From Hyphomicrobiales bacterium (GTDB taxonomy: Bacteria; Pseudomonadota; Alphaproteobacteria; Rhizobiales; Beijerinckiaceae): DNA of 57,737 nt. Shown here one piece after another: positions 18,910 through 28,189 of this stretch. Numbering within the stretch: the first letter of the stretch is position 1; each line of letters starts with the position of its first letter. The position numbers were made by a program, and so were the translations under genes. The notes under the pieces were generated by a model. It did not search any database, was not told the origin of the DNA, and was given only the letters and a program-made list of their open reading frames with translations. The DNA lies in the NCBI GenBank assembly GCA_027483505.1, contig JAIXUP010000038.1:1-57737 (forward strand), read 5' to 3'.

Positions 18910-20715
18910 TCAGGCGCTCAGGCGGACAGAGGACGGCGCAGGCGTGAAGGCGGTTTCGGCCAGAACGGAACGGCGCGCACTCATCCGGGTTTCGATCTTC
19001 ACCGGATCGGTCGAGGTCTTTTCGGTGACGCCGTTGATCGGCAACCGGAAGCTGACCCGTGTGCCGCTGCCAGGGGCGCTCTCGATCAACATGCTGCCGC
19101 CCATCAGGCCCAGAAGACCGCGCACCACCGACAGGCCAAGGCCCGTCCCCTCGTGCTGGCGATCATAGGACTGCCGCGCCTGGAAGAACGGCGCGCCGAG
19201 TTGGAGAAGATCAGCCTCGGCGATGCCGCAGCCGGTGTCGACCACGGCAATCTCGACTTGATCCCGGTCGCGCACGACCGTAACCGCGACCTCGCCGCCG
19301 GCGGGGGTGAACTTCACGGCGTTGGAGGTGAGGTTCAGCACGATCTGCTTGAGGGCGCGCCGGTCGGCGATGATCTCCGGCAGATCGGGCGCCAGGCTCT
19401 GATTCAGCGCAATCGACTTCTCGGCGGCGCGGACGGCCAGCAGTTCGCAACTCGACGCCACCACGGCGCAAAGGTCGACACGGTCCTGTTCGACCGTCAT
19501 CATCCCGCTTTCGATCTTCGACATGTCGAGGATCGCATTCACCACTTCCAGCAGATGTTCGCCCGATCCGTTGATGATCCGCGCGTATTCGTCGCGGCGC
19601 GGATCGTTCGGCGGCACGAGGCCCGGCTGGATCAGCAGTTCGGAGAAGCCGATGATGGCGTTGAGAGGGGTCCGCAGCTCGTGGCTCATGGTTGCCAGGA
19701 ACTGGCTTTTGCTGCTGGCGATCCGCTCCGCCTCAAGGCGGGCCGTCTCGCGCAGTTCGTCGGCCGCATGGCGCTCGGTGACATCACGCAACACGATGAC
19801 GACGGCGGCCTCGCCATCAGCGGACCCGACGCGGCGCGCCGAGACCTCGAACATCCGCACGCTACGCGCGGTACCGGCATCGACGGCAAGACGGATCATG
19901 CCGCTGCCATGGCCCACGCCGTGCGTGGCGTCGGACAACGCCTTGAGGAAGGCCGGACGATCGCCAACATTGATGCGCTCCAGCAGAAGCGCCTCGCTGA
20001 ACAGCCGCCGGTCGATGCCGATCTGCTGATGGGCAGCGGCGTTGGCGAACGAGATTTCGCCTCCCGCCTCGCGCCACAGCACGACATCGCCAACAGTGTC
20101 CAGCGCAGTCTTGGCCCGGGCCTGCGACCGGATCTGAGAACTCGCCTGCCGTTCGCGACGGCCCAGAAAGATCAGGGCCATGGCGCTGGCATAGGCACAG
20201 AGCGCGATCGCCACATAACGGCCCGTGATTGCCGATCCCGCCTCCAGCACCGGCGACAGAGCGACAATCGCAAGGCCGAGCGCGCCGGCCAGAGCAGCGA
20301 CGCGCAAGGATTGACGCGACCCGCAGAAGGCCGAATCGAGAATGACGATGGCGAACAGCGACAGGACCGGCGAGTGCAGCCCGCCGGTCTGCAAGGCCAG
20401 CGCGACGATCGAGCCCGACGTTAGAAGCGAGGACAGGTCATGGGCAAGATCGATGTCGCCTGTGCGCGCGACGAACACCGCCGGAGCCAGCAACAGCAGG
20501 ACCGACCCAAGCATGGTCAGGTCGAACCAGGCAAAACCATCCCGGTAAATCAGATAGAGGGGCAGAATGGCGCAGCCGAGGCCAAAGCAGATAATCCTGG
20601 CGCCAATGAAACGCGCATGCTCGTCGGCCAGACGCCGATCACGCCGGACATCGGCATGCACCAGCCGGTCAAGCACTCCGCGCATGGCTTCGATGACTGA
20701 CGCTGACCGCAACAC
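18910..20715 (-). CDS. PAS domain sensor histidine kinase, DivJ/PleC-like
   Basis: 601 residues. An N-terminal region of about six membrane helices (38-185), a PAS domain (about 203-315), a HisKA dimerisation helix with H345 in SHELRTPLN, and an HATPase domain with N-box N461-N465, G1 DTGCGI at 493-498 and G2 GTGLGLS at 523-529. The architecture and H-box context resemble DivJ and PleC, which control the DivK-CtrA cell-cycle pathway. The start is a GTG at 20715 with GGGAG. No response regulator is adjacent, which also fits DivJ. The exact orthology is not proven. Confidence 0.87.
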   Translation of the reverse strand: MLRSASVIEAMRGVLDRLVHADVRRDRRLADEHARFIGARIICFGLGCAILPLYLIYRDGFAWFDLTMLGSVLLLLAPAVFVARTGDIDLAHDLSSLLTSGSIVALALQTGGLHSPVLSLFAIVILDSAFCGSRQSLRVAALAGALGLAIVALSPVLEAGSAITGRYVAIALCAYASAMALIFLGRRERQASSQIRSQARAKTALDTVGDVVLWREAGGEISFANAAAHQQIGIDRRLFSEALLLERINVGDRPAFLKALSDATHGVGHGSGMIRLAVDAGTARSVRMFEVSARRVGSADGEAAVVIVLRDVTERHAADELRETARLEAERIASSKSQFLATMSHELRTPLNAIIGFSELLIQPGLVPPNDPRRDEYARIINGSGEHLLEVVNAILDMSKIESGMMTVEQDRVDLCAVVASSCELLAVRAAEKSIALNQSLAPDLPEIIADRRALKQIVLNLTSNAVKFTPAGGEVAVTVVRDRDQVEIAVVDTGCGIAEADLLQLGAPFFQARQSYDRQHEGTGLGLSVVRGLLGLMGGSMLIESAPGSGTRVSFRLPINGVTEKTSTDPVKIETRMSARRSVLAETAFTPAPSSVRLSA

Positions 20716-21041
20716 CCTACTCCCGCAGCGCCCTGAGAGGACGCTCGCTTTGTTGAGACGGGATTGTGGTCGCGGGACTTTAAGCGAAAGCTAAGGCCAT
20801 TCGTCGAAGACTATCCACATCACGCGAGAAGCGAGACATTTTCCTCTTTAAATCAATTACTTCAGGTTCATTTTGGGTTCAGTTTGGAGCCATCTCCGAC
20901 TTGCCGGCAAGGTGAACAGACCCTGAAGATGGACAGCTCAATTGCAGGCATTCCCGGCATGCCTGCTTCACCTGCACATGCTACATCTTCGAGGCGGCAT
21001 CGAACCGGCGTGGTGGCCGAGGCGGATCGCGGGAGGGCGAC
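20716..21041. other. 326-base divergent intergenic region
   Basis: Between the histidine kinase (minus) and the small protein at 21042 (plus). It contains an AT-richer part at 20815-20890 and a CtrA-like TTAA-N7-CTAA at 20780-20794. I see no gene and no strong hairpin. It must hold the kinase promoter. Confidence 0.5.
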
Positions 21042-21296
21042 ATGTTCGGTTTTGTGCGCAATGCCGTGGTGATCGGGGCCATCGCCTACTTTTCGCCCGT
21101 GCACGAGCAGGACCCGCAGGCGCGTCTCGAGAGCATGCGCGGCGCGCCGGCCCGGGCCGTCAGCGAATTTGGCCAGGCCGCGCCCCGGCTGGCCATGCAG
21201 GCGATGCAGAGCCTGGACCCTGATGCCCGCGAGGCGCTTGCCCGGATGGCGCTTGAGGCCGCGACAGGCCGGGACACCGCGCCGCGGCGGCCTTGA
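21042..21296 (+). CDS. Small hypothetical protein, N-terminal membrane segment
   Basis: 84 residues. A short hydrophobic N-terminus (MFGFVRNAVVIGAIAYFSPV) is followed by a helical, Ala/Arg-rich tail. No family recognised. The ATG at 21042 has GGGAGGG eight bases upstream, a strong ribosome site, which supports a real gene. It lies 68 bases before sufE on the same strand. Confidence 0.65.
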   Translation: MFGFVRNAVVIGAIAYFSPVHEQDPQARLESMRGAPARAVSEFGQAAPRLAMQAMQSLDPDAREALARMALEAATGRDTAPRRP

Positions 21297-21364
21297 TTCA
21301 GCGCACAAGCCGGTCCACATGGCAGGATGGGCGCCTGACCGCGCCGCAACCGGTCGATTGCGCC

Positions 21365-21781
21365 ATGTCCACACCACTCGAACAGATCATCGCGGATTTC
21401 GACCTGATCGAGGATTGGGATGAGCGCTATCGCTACCTGATCGAACTTGGCCGGGACCTTGAGCCGCTGCCGGACAGCGCCCGCAACGATCATAACAAGG
21501 TGCGCGGCTGCGCCAGCCAGGTCTGGATCGAAACGCAGACCGAACCGGACGGAACGCTGCGCTTCAGGGGCGACAGCGACGCGCACATTGTCAAGGGGCT
21601 CGTCCGGCTGACCCTTGCGATCTATTCCGGCCTGACCCCCGCCCGCATCGCCGCGACCGATGCTGCGGAGGTCTTCGAGCGGCTTGGCCTGTCGCAGCAT
21701 CTCACGCCGCAGCGCTCCAATGGCGTCCGCGCCATGGTCGAACGGATCAGGAGCGATGCACGGACGGCGGAGGCCGCTTGA
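21365..21781 (+). CDS. sufE: Cysteine desulfuration protein SufE
   Basis: 138-residue sulfur-transfer protein that takes persulfide sulfur from the SufS cysteine desulfurase for Fe-S cluster assembly. The active-site Cys49 is in KVRGCASQVW, preceded by the conserved LPDSARNDHN. Length matches the family. I chose the ATG at 21365 (MSTPLEQIIADFDLIEDW) over a longer in-frame start at 21293 because it matches the usual N-terminus. The rest of the suf operon is not here. Confidence 0.94.
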   Translation: MSTPLEQIIADFDLIEDWDERYRYLIELGRDLEPLPDSARNDHNKVRGCASQVWIETQTEPDGTLRFRGDSDAHIVKGLVRLTLAIYSGLTPARIAATDAAEVFERLGLSQHLTPQRSNGVRAMVERIRSDARTAEAA

Positions 21782-21804
21782 AGGGCGCATCGGCATTGCC
21801 GCAT

Positions 21805-22689
21805 CTACGCGCCCTCGTGCAGCCAGGCCGACAGATCAGGGCGGGAACCTTCGGATTGCCATGCCGTCATGCGCCCGCGCGCCGGGCCGACCGCCATCTG
21901 CCCAAGGCCATAATGCTCCGCCAGTTGATCCAGGGCGAGCCTGAGCACCAGCTTGCCTGACCGGGCGGGCCAGCCCCGGCGGGCCTCGGCGTCCTGAAGG
22001 GGCACCAGAAAGCCACAGGTGTCGAGCACGAAATGTCCCATGCCGCTTCCGAGCCTGCGAAAGGCTGCCCGCACCCTCTGCCGGGCCGCGATGACCACAT
22101 CCGAGGCCATCGCGGGGTCGCGTGGGCCGGCCCGGCTCGCGGACGTCTCCATCCGCGACCAGTTGGTGGTCACGGACGGCAGCATCGCCGCCAGGGTGAC
22201 ATCCGTCCGGAAGCGCTCACCAGCCAGAACATGAACATCATCAAGCAATGGCAACCCGTCAGGCCCCTTGCGCCGGTGGAGCCAGAGCAGCGGGCTTTCA
22301 GCCTCGGGATTGCGGTGCGCTGGCGGCTTCGGATGCCCTGAGCCCTCGGTGCGACCTGCGTTTGGAGGCGCTGGCGGAAGCGGCGCCTGGACGGCATCTT
22401 TGCCATCCGGCCGGGCAGCTGCCAGCACGAACTCGGCGGCTCCCTTGCGGGCGAGCAGGCGGTGCGCGACCGCCTCCTCAACCAACAGGCGTGGCACATG
22501 CCCGGCGCCGAGGGAGCCCGACGCGGTTCGGCGCACCAGAATCACACGGTCGGTGTTGACCGGATCACGCCGGGCGGTCAGCCCTTCACGCCGCATGCGC
22601 GCCAGCAGTTCGCCCAGCGCATGCGCCGGAGGCAAAGGCGCGGACGTTGTCAAAGACTGGCGTGATCGGGTATCAGTTCCTTCTGACAT
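21805..22689 (-). CDS. DUF6456 domain-containing protein
   Basis: 294 residues. The C-terminal half (about 125-275) has the DUF6456 features: ESPLLWLHRRKGPDG, ERFRTDVTLAAMLPSVTTNW, and WPARSGKLVLRLALDQLAEHYG. The N-terminal ~90 residues (VEEAVAHRLLARKG) may form a winged-helix-like DNA-binding part, as some members are annotated helix-turn-helix; this is tentative. The promoter overlaps a 20-base inverted repeat at 22705, which would suit autoregulation. Function unknown. Confidence 0.78.
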   Translation of the reverse strand: MSEGTDTRSRQSLTTSAPLPPAHALGELLARMRREGLTARRDPVNTDRVILVRRTASGSLGAGHVPRLLVEEAVAHRLLARKGAAEFVLAAARPDGKDAVQAPLPPAPPNAGRTEGSGHPKPPAHRNPEAESPLLWLHRRKGPDGLPLLDDVHVLAGERFRTDVTLAAMLPSVTTNWSRMETSASRAGPRDPAMASDVVIAARQRVRAAFRRLGSGMGHFVLDTCGFLVPLQDAEARRGWPARSGKLVLRLALDQLAEHYGLGQMAVGPARGRMTAWQSEGSRPDLSAWLHEGA

Positions 22690-22704
22690 GACGTCGCTCC
22701 CCTG

Positions 22705-22724
22705 TATAGGATTATAGTCCTATA
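22705..22724 (-). promoter_or_regulatory. Inverted repeat overlapping the -10 of the DUF6456 gene
   Basis: Perfect seven-base arms: TATAGGA (22705-22711), six bases, TCCTATA (22718-22724). On the minus strand a TATAAT sits within the repeat, at -10 distance from a start about 16 bases before the DUF6456 ATG (22689). No good -35 is seen, which fits an activator- or repressor-controlled promoter. The binding protein is unknown. Confidence 0.6.
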
Positions 22725-22823
22725 TTGGCGCGACGTTTTACGCAAGCCCCTTGTGCGTCCGATGTCCCAAGGGTCGGGAATGAGCGACCTGTTCGGTCTC
22801 AAGACCGGCCGGGCAGCGTCCAC

Positions 22824-22852
22824 AAAAAAACGGCCCGAATGACTCGGGCCGT
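22824..22852 (-). terminator. Rho-independent terminator of mucR
   Basis: Nine-base stem ACGGCCCGA / TCGGGCCGT (22830-22838, 22844-22852) with a five-base loop and a minus-strand T-run (plus-strand A-run 22824-22830). It begins 30 bases beyond the mucR stop. Confidence 0.85.
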
Positions 22853-22881
22853 TCCAATGAAGCGGTGTGTGAAGGCAGGAC

Positions 22882-23298
22882 TCAGCGGCCGCGTTTGCGC
22901 TTCTGGCCGAGGCCCATCTGCTTGGCGAGCTTCGAACGCGCTTCCGCGTAGTTGGGGGCAACCATCGGATAGTCCTGCGGAAGGCCCCACTTCTCGCGAT
23001 ACTGCTCCGGTGACATGTTGTATGCGGTGCGCAAGTGGCGCTTCAGCGACTTGAACTTCTTGCCGTCCTCGAGGCAGATGATGAAGTCATTGGTGATCGA
23101 CTTCTTCACCGGCACAGCAGGCTTCGCCGGCTCGAACACCACCGGAATGTCCTGACCTGCTGAAACCTTGACCAGAGCGGAATGGATATCGCTGATCAGG
23201 GATGGTATTTCACCTGCAGAGACAGTGTTGTTCGCAAGATACGCCGACACGATATCTGCAGTGAGCTCGATATAGTTCGGAACCCCCGATTCGGACAT
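22882..23298 (-). CDS. MucR/Ros family transcriptional regulator
   Basis: 138-residue nucleoid-associated-like regulator of the Ros/MucR family. It oligomerises through the N-terminus and binds AT-rich minor grooves through a zinc-finger-like domain (residues 72-130, [46 protein letters not shown]). Cys75, Asp78 and His88 of the zinc site are present, but the position of the second His appears to be Tyr93. Start ATG 23298 with GGAGAAG. The AT-rich 5' region is typical of MucR autoregulation. It has its own terminator. Confidence 0.9.
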   Translation of the reverse strand: MSESGVPNYIELTADIVSAYLANNTVSAGEIPSLISDIHSALVKVSAGQDIPVVFEPAKPAVPVKKSITNDFIICLEDGKKFKSLKRHLRTAYNMSPEQYREKWGLPQDYPMVAPNYAEARSKLAKQMGLGQKRKRGR

Positions 23299-24002
23299 TG
23301 ATCTTCTCCAAAAAAGCAATTGTTGTTTTCGTCTCGGAAAACGTCTCTAAAACGCAAAAAGCGGAGGCAACAAGACCAAAACGACCAATGGCTGCAACCG
23401 CAAACTCACAACTGCTTCCATAAATAGCAAGTAGCTGACAATCAAATGATAAGTCACACGGAAGCTAACATCAAGTAAAATGTATTGCAGAAAAGTGAGT
23501 TCGGACATCAGGCTCGCCGGACGCGAGACACCGACTGCACTAGAAAATTGAACGATCCAAGCCTCCCTCGTTCCAACGTCACATCAAAATTTGACCGCAC
23601 TGCAGAAGAGCCAAATAATGTTGCGACCTTCCCCTGCAGACCGGCGCCAATCACGACCATCAGGAAACACATTGGCCTCATCAGCCATGGTGATGGATTC
23701 TGACGCTTTGGTGAGGATTGGTTTCCCGTCAATTGTAACGGGGACATGAATTGTGACTGTCATTGTCTTGTCGACTGTCAAGAACAAGAAATCGATCCGT
23801 GCAGGGGTGAAAGCTTGCTTTCATTTTGGGATCAATCCATGCCCGAATCCTGCGCGGCGGTCGGCCAGGGCGGCGCTCGGATGACGTGCTAGAGCGAACC
23901 GACGCAGCTTCGGCTGGGCGATACACAGCGGCCCGCCCCGGTGATACAGACATGTCGCGATGCCGTGGCGTTCCCCGGCGATCAGATGCATGAGGCCTGT
24001 CG
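23299..24002. other. 704-base intergenic region, AT-rich near mucR
   Basis: Between mucR (minus) and oligopeptidase B (plus). The first ~500 bases are markedly AT-richer than the rest of the window, with A/T runs suitable for MucR binding. Short frames exist on both strands (for example 23584-23787 minus) but show no family resemblance and no good ribosome site, so I do not call a gene. No hairpin terminator or RNA gene was recognised. Confidence 0.55.
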
Positions 24003-26117
24003 ATGAGCTTTCTGCCTGCCCCCAAGCCCCCGATTGCGGACAAGCGCATCGTCACCCACACCGCTCACGGGCAGAAGTGGAGCGATGAATACGACTGGAT
24101 CAGAGCGGAGAACTGGCAGGAAGTCCTGCGCGAGCCCAGCGCACTTCCGGTCGACATCGACCGCCTGATGCGGGCCGAGAACCGATATTGCAAAGCGCTG
24201 ATGAAGGATACGGCCAGCCTGCAGAAGCTGCTGGTGGCGGAAATGCGCGCCCGGATCAAGGAGGACGACAGCGCGCCGCCGACCAAGGACGGACCTTTTG
24301 CCTATTACAGCCGCTACAACCGCGGCGGCGAACACCCGGTGATGTGCCGCAGGCCGCGGGAGGGCGGCAAGGAGCAGACGCTGCTCGACGCCCACAAACT
24401 GTCACGCGGCAAGGACTTCTTCGATCTTGGCGCGGCCGCCCATTCGCCGGACCATGCGTTGCTCGGCTGGAGCAGCGACGAGGCGGGCTCGGAGTTGTAC
24501 ACGATCCGCGTCCGCGACCTCGCATCAAGCCAGGATCTTGCGGACACAGTGAAGGAAACCGGCGGCGACCTGGTCTGGACCGCCGATTCGTCGGGCTTCT
24601 TCTACATCCGGCTGGATGCGAATCACCGCCCGTCGCGGGTCTATCTGCATCTGCTCGGCACGGAGGCGGAGGCGGACCGGCTTGTGCATGAGGAGCAGGA
24701 TGCCGGCATGTTCGTCTCGATCAGCGAGACGCAATCGGGCGCCTATCTGCTGATCGAAGTCGGCGACCATGAAACCTCCGAGGTGCGGCTGGTCGACCTC
24801 GCAGCCCCGACGCAACCGCCACGCCTCGTGCATCCGCGCGAGGTCGGGCTGCGCTACGATGTCGAACACCATGGCGACCGCTTCCTGATCCTGACGAACA
24901 AGGACGGGGCCGAGGACTTCAAGATCATGCAGGCGCCGGTGGCCGCGCCGGAGATCGGCAGCTGGACGGATCTGGTGCCGTATCGCGCCGGCCGCATGAT
25001 CATCTCGCATGTCTGCCTCAAGGGGCGGCTGATCCGCATGGAGCGGGAGAACTCACTGCCGCGCATCGTCATCCGGGACCTTGCCAGCGGCGAGGAAGGC
25101 GCGATCGCCTTCGATGAGGAAGCCTACGGCCTTGGCATGGATGCCGGCCTTGAATTCGACACCGACTGGCTGAGGTTCACCTATGCATCGATGGCCCGTC
25201 CGGCCGAGACTTATGACTACAACATGGCGACGCGCGAACGCATCCTGATCAAGCGGCAGGAGGTGCCCTCGGGCCATGATCCGGCCAACTACACGGTCAG
25301 ACGGGTGTTCGCCACAGCCGGGGATGGGGCTGTGATCCCGGTCTCGCTGCTGCACCGCGCCGATCTCGACCTCGACGGCACGGCGCCTTGCCTGCTCTAC
25401 GGCTACGGGTCCTACGGATCATCGATGTCGGCTTCCTTCCGTGTCAGGCCCTTGTCCCTCGTCGACCGCGGCTTTGTCTACGCCATCGCCCATGTCAGGG
25501 GCGGCACGGAGAAGGGCTGGAACTGGTACCAGGACGGCAAGCTGGCCAAGAAGCCCAACAGCTTCACCGACTTCATCGCCGTCGGCGAGGAACTGGCCAG
25601 GCTTGGTTACACCCGCGCAGGCCGGATCGTTGCCGAAGGCGGCAGCGCGGGCGGGCTCCTGATGGGCGCGGTGGCAAACCTCAAGCCGGACCTGTTCGCC
25701 GGCATCATCGCGGATGTGCCCTTCGTCGACGTGCTCAACACGATCATGGACGCGAGCATGCCGCTGACGCCGCCCGAATGGCCGGAATGGGGCAATCCGA
25801 TCACCGACCCTGACGCCTTCCGCACGATCCTGGGCTATTCGCCCTACGAGAACGTTGCAGCCCAGACCTATCCGCCGATCCTCGCGATCGCCGGACTGAC
25901 CGATCCGCGCGTCACCTACTGGGAACCGGCAAAGTGGGTGCAACGCCTGCGCGACCGCATGACCGGCGGCGGGCCGGTGATGCTGCACATCAACATGTCG
26001 GCCGGCCATGGCGGCTCCGCCGGACGCTTCGATTCGCTGAAGGAAACCGCGCTGGCCTATGCCTTTGCGATCAAGGCAGCCAATGGCTTCAGACCGTTGA
26101 GCGAGGGCACAGCCTGA
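24003..26117 (+). CDS. ptrB: Oligopeptidase B (S9 family serine peptidase)
   Basis: 704-residue cytosolic peptidase cleaving short peptides after Lys/Arg. The N-terminal beta-propeller (about 75-410) is followed by the alpha/beta-hydrolase domain. The catalytic triad is visible: Ser548 in EGGSAGG, Asp634 in GLTDPRV, and His669 in SAGHGG. Conserved [10 protein letters not shown] and GYGSYG segments lie before it. The length is normal for the family. The stop overlaps the next start by one base (TGATG), so the two are coupled. Confidence 0.95.
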   Translation: MSFLPAPKPPIADKRIVTHTAHGQKWSDEYDWIRAENWQEVLREPSALPVDIDRLMRAENRYCKALMKDTASLQKLLVAEMRARIKEDDSAPPTKDGPFAYYSRYNRGGEHPVMCRRPREGGKEQTLLDAHKLSRGKDFFDLGAAAHSPDHALLGWSSDEAGSELYTIRVRDLASSQDLADTVKETGGDLVWTADSSGFFYIRLDANHRPSRVYLHLLGTEAEADRLVHEEQDAGMFVSISETQSGAYLLIEVGDHETSEVRLVDLAAPTQPPRLVHPREVGLRYDVEHHGDRFLILTNKDGAEDFKIMQAPVAAPEIGSWTDLVPYRAGRMIISHVCLKGRLIRMERENSLPRIVIRDLASGEEGAIAFDEEAYGLGMDAGLEFDTDWLRFTYASMARPAETYDYNMATRERILIKRQEVPSGHDPANYTVRRVFATAGDGAVIPVSLLHRADLDLDGTAPCLLYGYGSYGSSMSASFRVRPLSLVDRGFVYAIAHVRGGTEKGWNWYQDGKLAKKPNSFTDFIAVGEELARLGYTRAGRIVAEGGSAGGLLMGAVANLKPDLFAGIIADVPFVDVLNTIMDASMPLTPPEWPEWGNPITDPDAFRTILGYSPYENVAAQTYPPILAIAGLTDPRVTYWEPAKWVQRLRDRMTGGGPVMLHINMSAGHGGSAGRFDSLKETALAYAFAIKAANGFRPLSEGTA

Positions 26118-26680
26118 TGCGGCTTCAGCGGCAGAGCTCCCATCTGGTCATCATCGATGTGCAGGAGCGGCTGCAGCCTGCCGTGCTGGAGCCCGATGGC
26201 ATGCTGCGTCATCTCGGGCTGTTGCTTGCGGCCGCCACCCGGCTCCGTGTGCCCACCACCCTGACGGAGCAGTATCCGAAGGGTCTCGGGCCAACCGTCG
26301 CGGGCCTGAAGCAGCAGCTTCCGCCCTGGGCCGTGACCGTGGAAAAGACACGTTTTTCGGCCTTCGGCGCCGCGCAGTTCGCGGAACGCTGCGAGGAGTT
26401 GCGGATCGCCGGGCGCGGGACGCTTGTGGTCTGCGGCGCGGAAACGCATGTCTGCGTGCTGCAGACCGTGCTTGACGCGCGGCTGGCGGGCTACCGTGTC
26501 GCCCTTGTCGCGGATGCGGTCTCGAGCCGCGCGCCGATCAGCATCCGCACAGGGCTTGACCGTGCCTCAGCGGCCGGCGCGGAGATCGTCACGACGGAGA
26601 TGGTCGTGTTCGAGTGGCTTGAGACAGCCGGCACTGCAGACTTCAAGGCGCTCGCGCCGCTGATCAGGGGGCCGGGTTGA
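26117..26680 (+). CDS. Isochorismatase-like cysteine hydrolase
   Basis: 187 residues, YcaC-like. The cysteine-hydrolase triad is Asp14 (VIIDVQERL), Lys77 (EKTRFSAF) and Cys113 (ETHVCVLQT). This class hydrolyses amides or vinyl ethers; the substrate is not determinable. The ATG at 26117 overlaps the oligopeptidase stop, so they are co-translated; a longer in-frame start lies inside that gene. The pairing could point to small-peptide or amide scavenging, which is inference. Confidence 0.9.
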   Translation: MRLQRQSSHLVIIDVQERLQPAVLEPDGMLRHLGLLLAAATRLRVPTTLTEQYPKGLGPTVAGLKQQLPPWAVTVEKTRFSAFGAAQFAERCEELRIAGRGTLVVCGAETHVCVLQTVLDARLAGYRVALVADAVSSRAPISIRTGLDRASAAGAEIVTTEMVVFEWLETAGTADFKALAPLIRGPG

Positions 26681-26721
26681 TCGCGCGACCGGCGCGCGGC
26701 TGAAGGGAGGCGTCGGAGGTC

Positions 26722-28017
26722 TCAGGCCCCCGCAGACTGGCCCTGCGAGCGCCGCTGCGCCATGAACTGCTTCAACTCGTCCATGGAATTGAACAGGTGC
26801 TGCTCCTCTGGAGTGGTCACTCTGATCCGCCCATCGGCCAGCATGGCATAGGCACTGTCCCCGACATTGTAGGCCGCCACGATGCCTTCGTCGGACGCGA
26901 CGGGTTCCGGTGGCGCATCCGCCGCGGCGATGGACGGAATATCGGCTAACCTGTCTTCCAGCAGTTCAGGCCCGGCGGCCTTCGCCTCATGGTTGAGGAC
27001 GAGAGGCGCTGACCGGAGGTCGGCCCGGAGATCGTCGAAGATCGCATCGAGGGGGGTCGGCTGTTCAGGCTCAACCTCGAAGGGATAAGGTTCGGCAGGC
27101 TGAAGCCGGCTCATCGTTTCCGGCAACTCCGCCTTCAGACTCCTGACGGCATCGTCGACCTTCGCCATCAGATCATCGGTCCGCAGGGCTGGCAGGGCCG
27201 GGCTCTCGGCAGCATGATCTTCATCGACCGCGCTGGACCCGGAATGCGGTGAAGCCGGCTGCTCGCGCGCCAGCTCGGGGCCTCGCTCGATTTCCCGGAG
27301 CAGATCGTCGAGCGAGGCCCGATCATCATCGCTGATTGCGGAAGCCGGAACCGTGCCAGCGGCAACGTCGACCGAGCGAACCGCCTCGACCGCAGCAGTC
27401 CAGGCAACAGCGCCACCGACGCCGGACACGGCTGGGTCGGGAACGTCGTCTGTCTTGCTTACCGCCTCGGTCCGGTCCGGGGCCGCTTCCGGTGCGGCGC
27501 TGACGGAGCCGAAAATGGATTTGGCCGCCATGGCGAGCCCCCCCGCCGCGACGCCGGCGACTGCAACGGGCGGCAGGGCAGCAGGTGCTGCCGCCTCTGC
27601 GAGCGGCGGCGCGTCCGACAGGCGAAGGGTTGGCTCCACCGGCGCAGCCTGTTCCCGGTGCGCGGTCGCGCCCATGGCCGGCTCCCGAGGCGCGGCTTCG
27701 CTCGGCGCAATAGCGTCAAATGCAGGGATGGCCGCCCTGTCGACCGCCCTTTCCGCCCGCAATGCCAGAATATCCTCGCGCAAGGCCCTCAACCGGATCA
27801 GGACAGTGCCGACCAGCGCACAGATCAGCCCGGCGCAGGCGAGAACCGCGCCGGCCATGACCAGCGCTCCACCCCAATCAAGCATGTAGTAAGGGGCACC
27901 CCAGCCAACCAGTCCGAGCCCGGCCAGAAGCAACACAACCCCGACAAACTGTCCCAACCGCCCCAAAGCATCCGCTCCCGCACTCGCGCAACCACATAGG
28001 GCCGCATCATTTGTCAT
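26722..28017 (-). CDS. Large acidic membrane protein of unknown function
   Basis: 431 residues. Two membrane helices near the N-terminus (about 22-42 and 50-75, LVGWGAPYYMLDWGG between them), then a charged helix (RLRALREDILALRAERA) and a ~270-residue acidic, Ala/Pro/Glu-rich part that is probably disordered. It ends in a compact segment, VGDSAYAMLADGRIRVTTPE followed by EQHLFNSMDELKQFMAQ, that looks conserved and may bind a partner. No family named. ATG at 28017. Resembles membrane-anchored scaffold proteins in layout only. Confidence 0.75.
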   Translation of the reverse strand: MTNDAALCGCASAGADALGRLGQFVGVVLLLAGLGLVGWGAPYYMLDWGGALVMAGAVLACAGLICALVGTVLIRLRALREDILALRAERAVDRAAIPAFDAIAPSEAAPREPAMGATAHREQAAPVEPTLRLSDAPPLAEAAAPAALPPVAVAGVAAGGLAMAAKSIFGSVSAAPEAAPDRTEAVSKTDDVPDPAVSGVGGAVAWTAAVEAVRSVDVAAGTVPASAISDDDRASLDDLLREIERGPELAREQPASPHSGSSAVDEDHAAESPALPALRTDDLMAKVDDAVRSLKAELPETMSRLQPAEPYPFEVEPEQPTPLDAIFDDLRADLRSAPLVLNHEAKAAGPELLEDRLADIPSIAAADAPPEPVASDEGIVAAYNVGDSAYAMLADGRIRVTTPEEQHLFNSMDELKQFMAQRRSQGQSAGA

Positions 28018-28189
28018 ACAACCTATCCGGAAATTGCCAATTTAGCCAAGCTGTGCGGGCGACGCCCGGTTGCTGTTGCGCATCCGGCAGCTTAACTAAG
28101 GATCACGCCGTCCGGCAGCCGCCGGGCGCGAGCCGGATGGTTCCCCGAAAGCGGTCCGCTGGCCTGTCCATTGTCCTGAGGAGACGTCG

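Noticed and set aside
18355..20424. Long open frame on the plus strand opposite the histidine kinase (also 38085-39650 opposite the molybdoenzyme and 41137-42387 opposite lepA).
   Set aside because: In GC-rich DNA the antisense strand of a real gene often stays open. These have low-complexity His/Arg/Gly-rich translations and no motifs, while the opposite strand encodes clear families.
23584..23787. 67-residue minus-strand frame in the AT-rich region.
   Set aside because: No recognisable family, unclear ribosome site, overlaps other short frames; kept only as part of the intergenic note.
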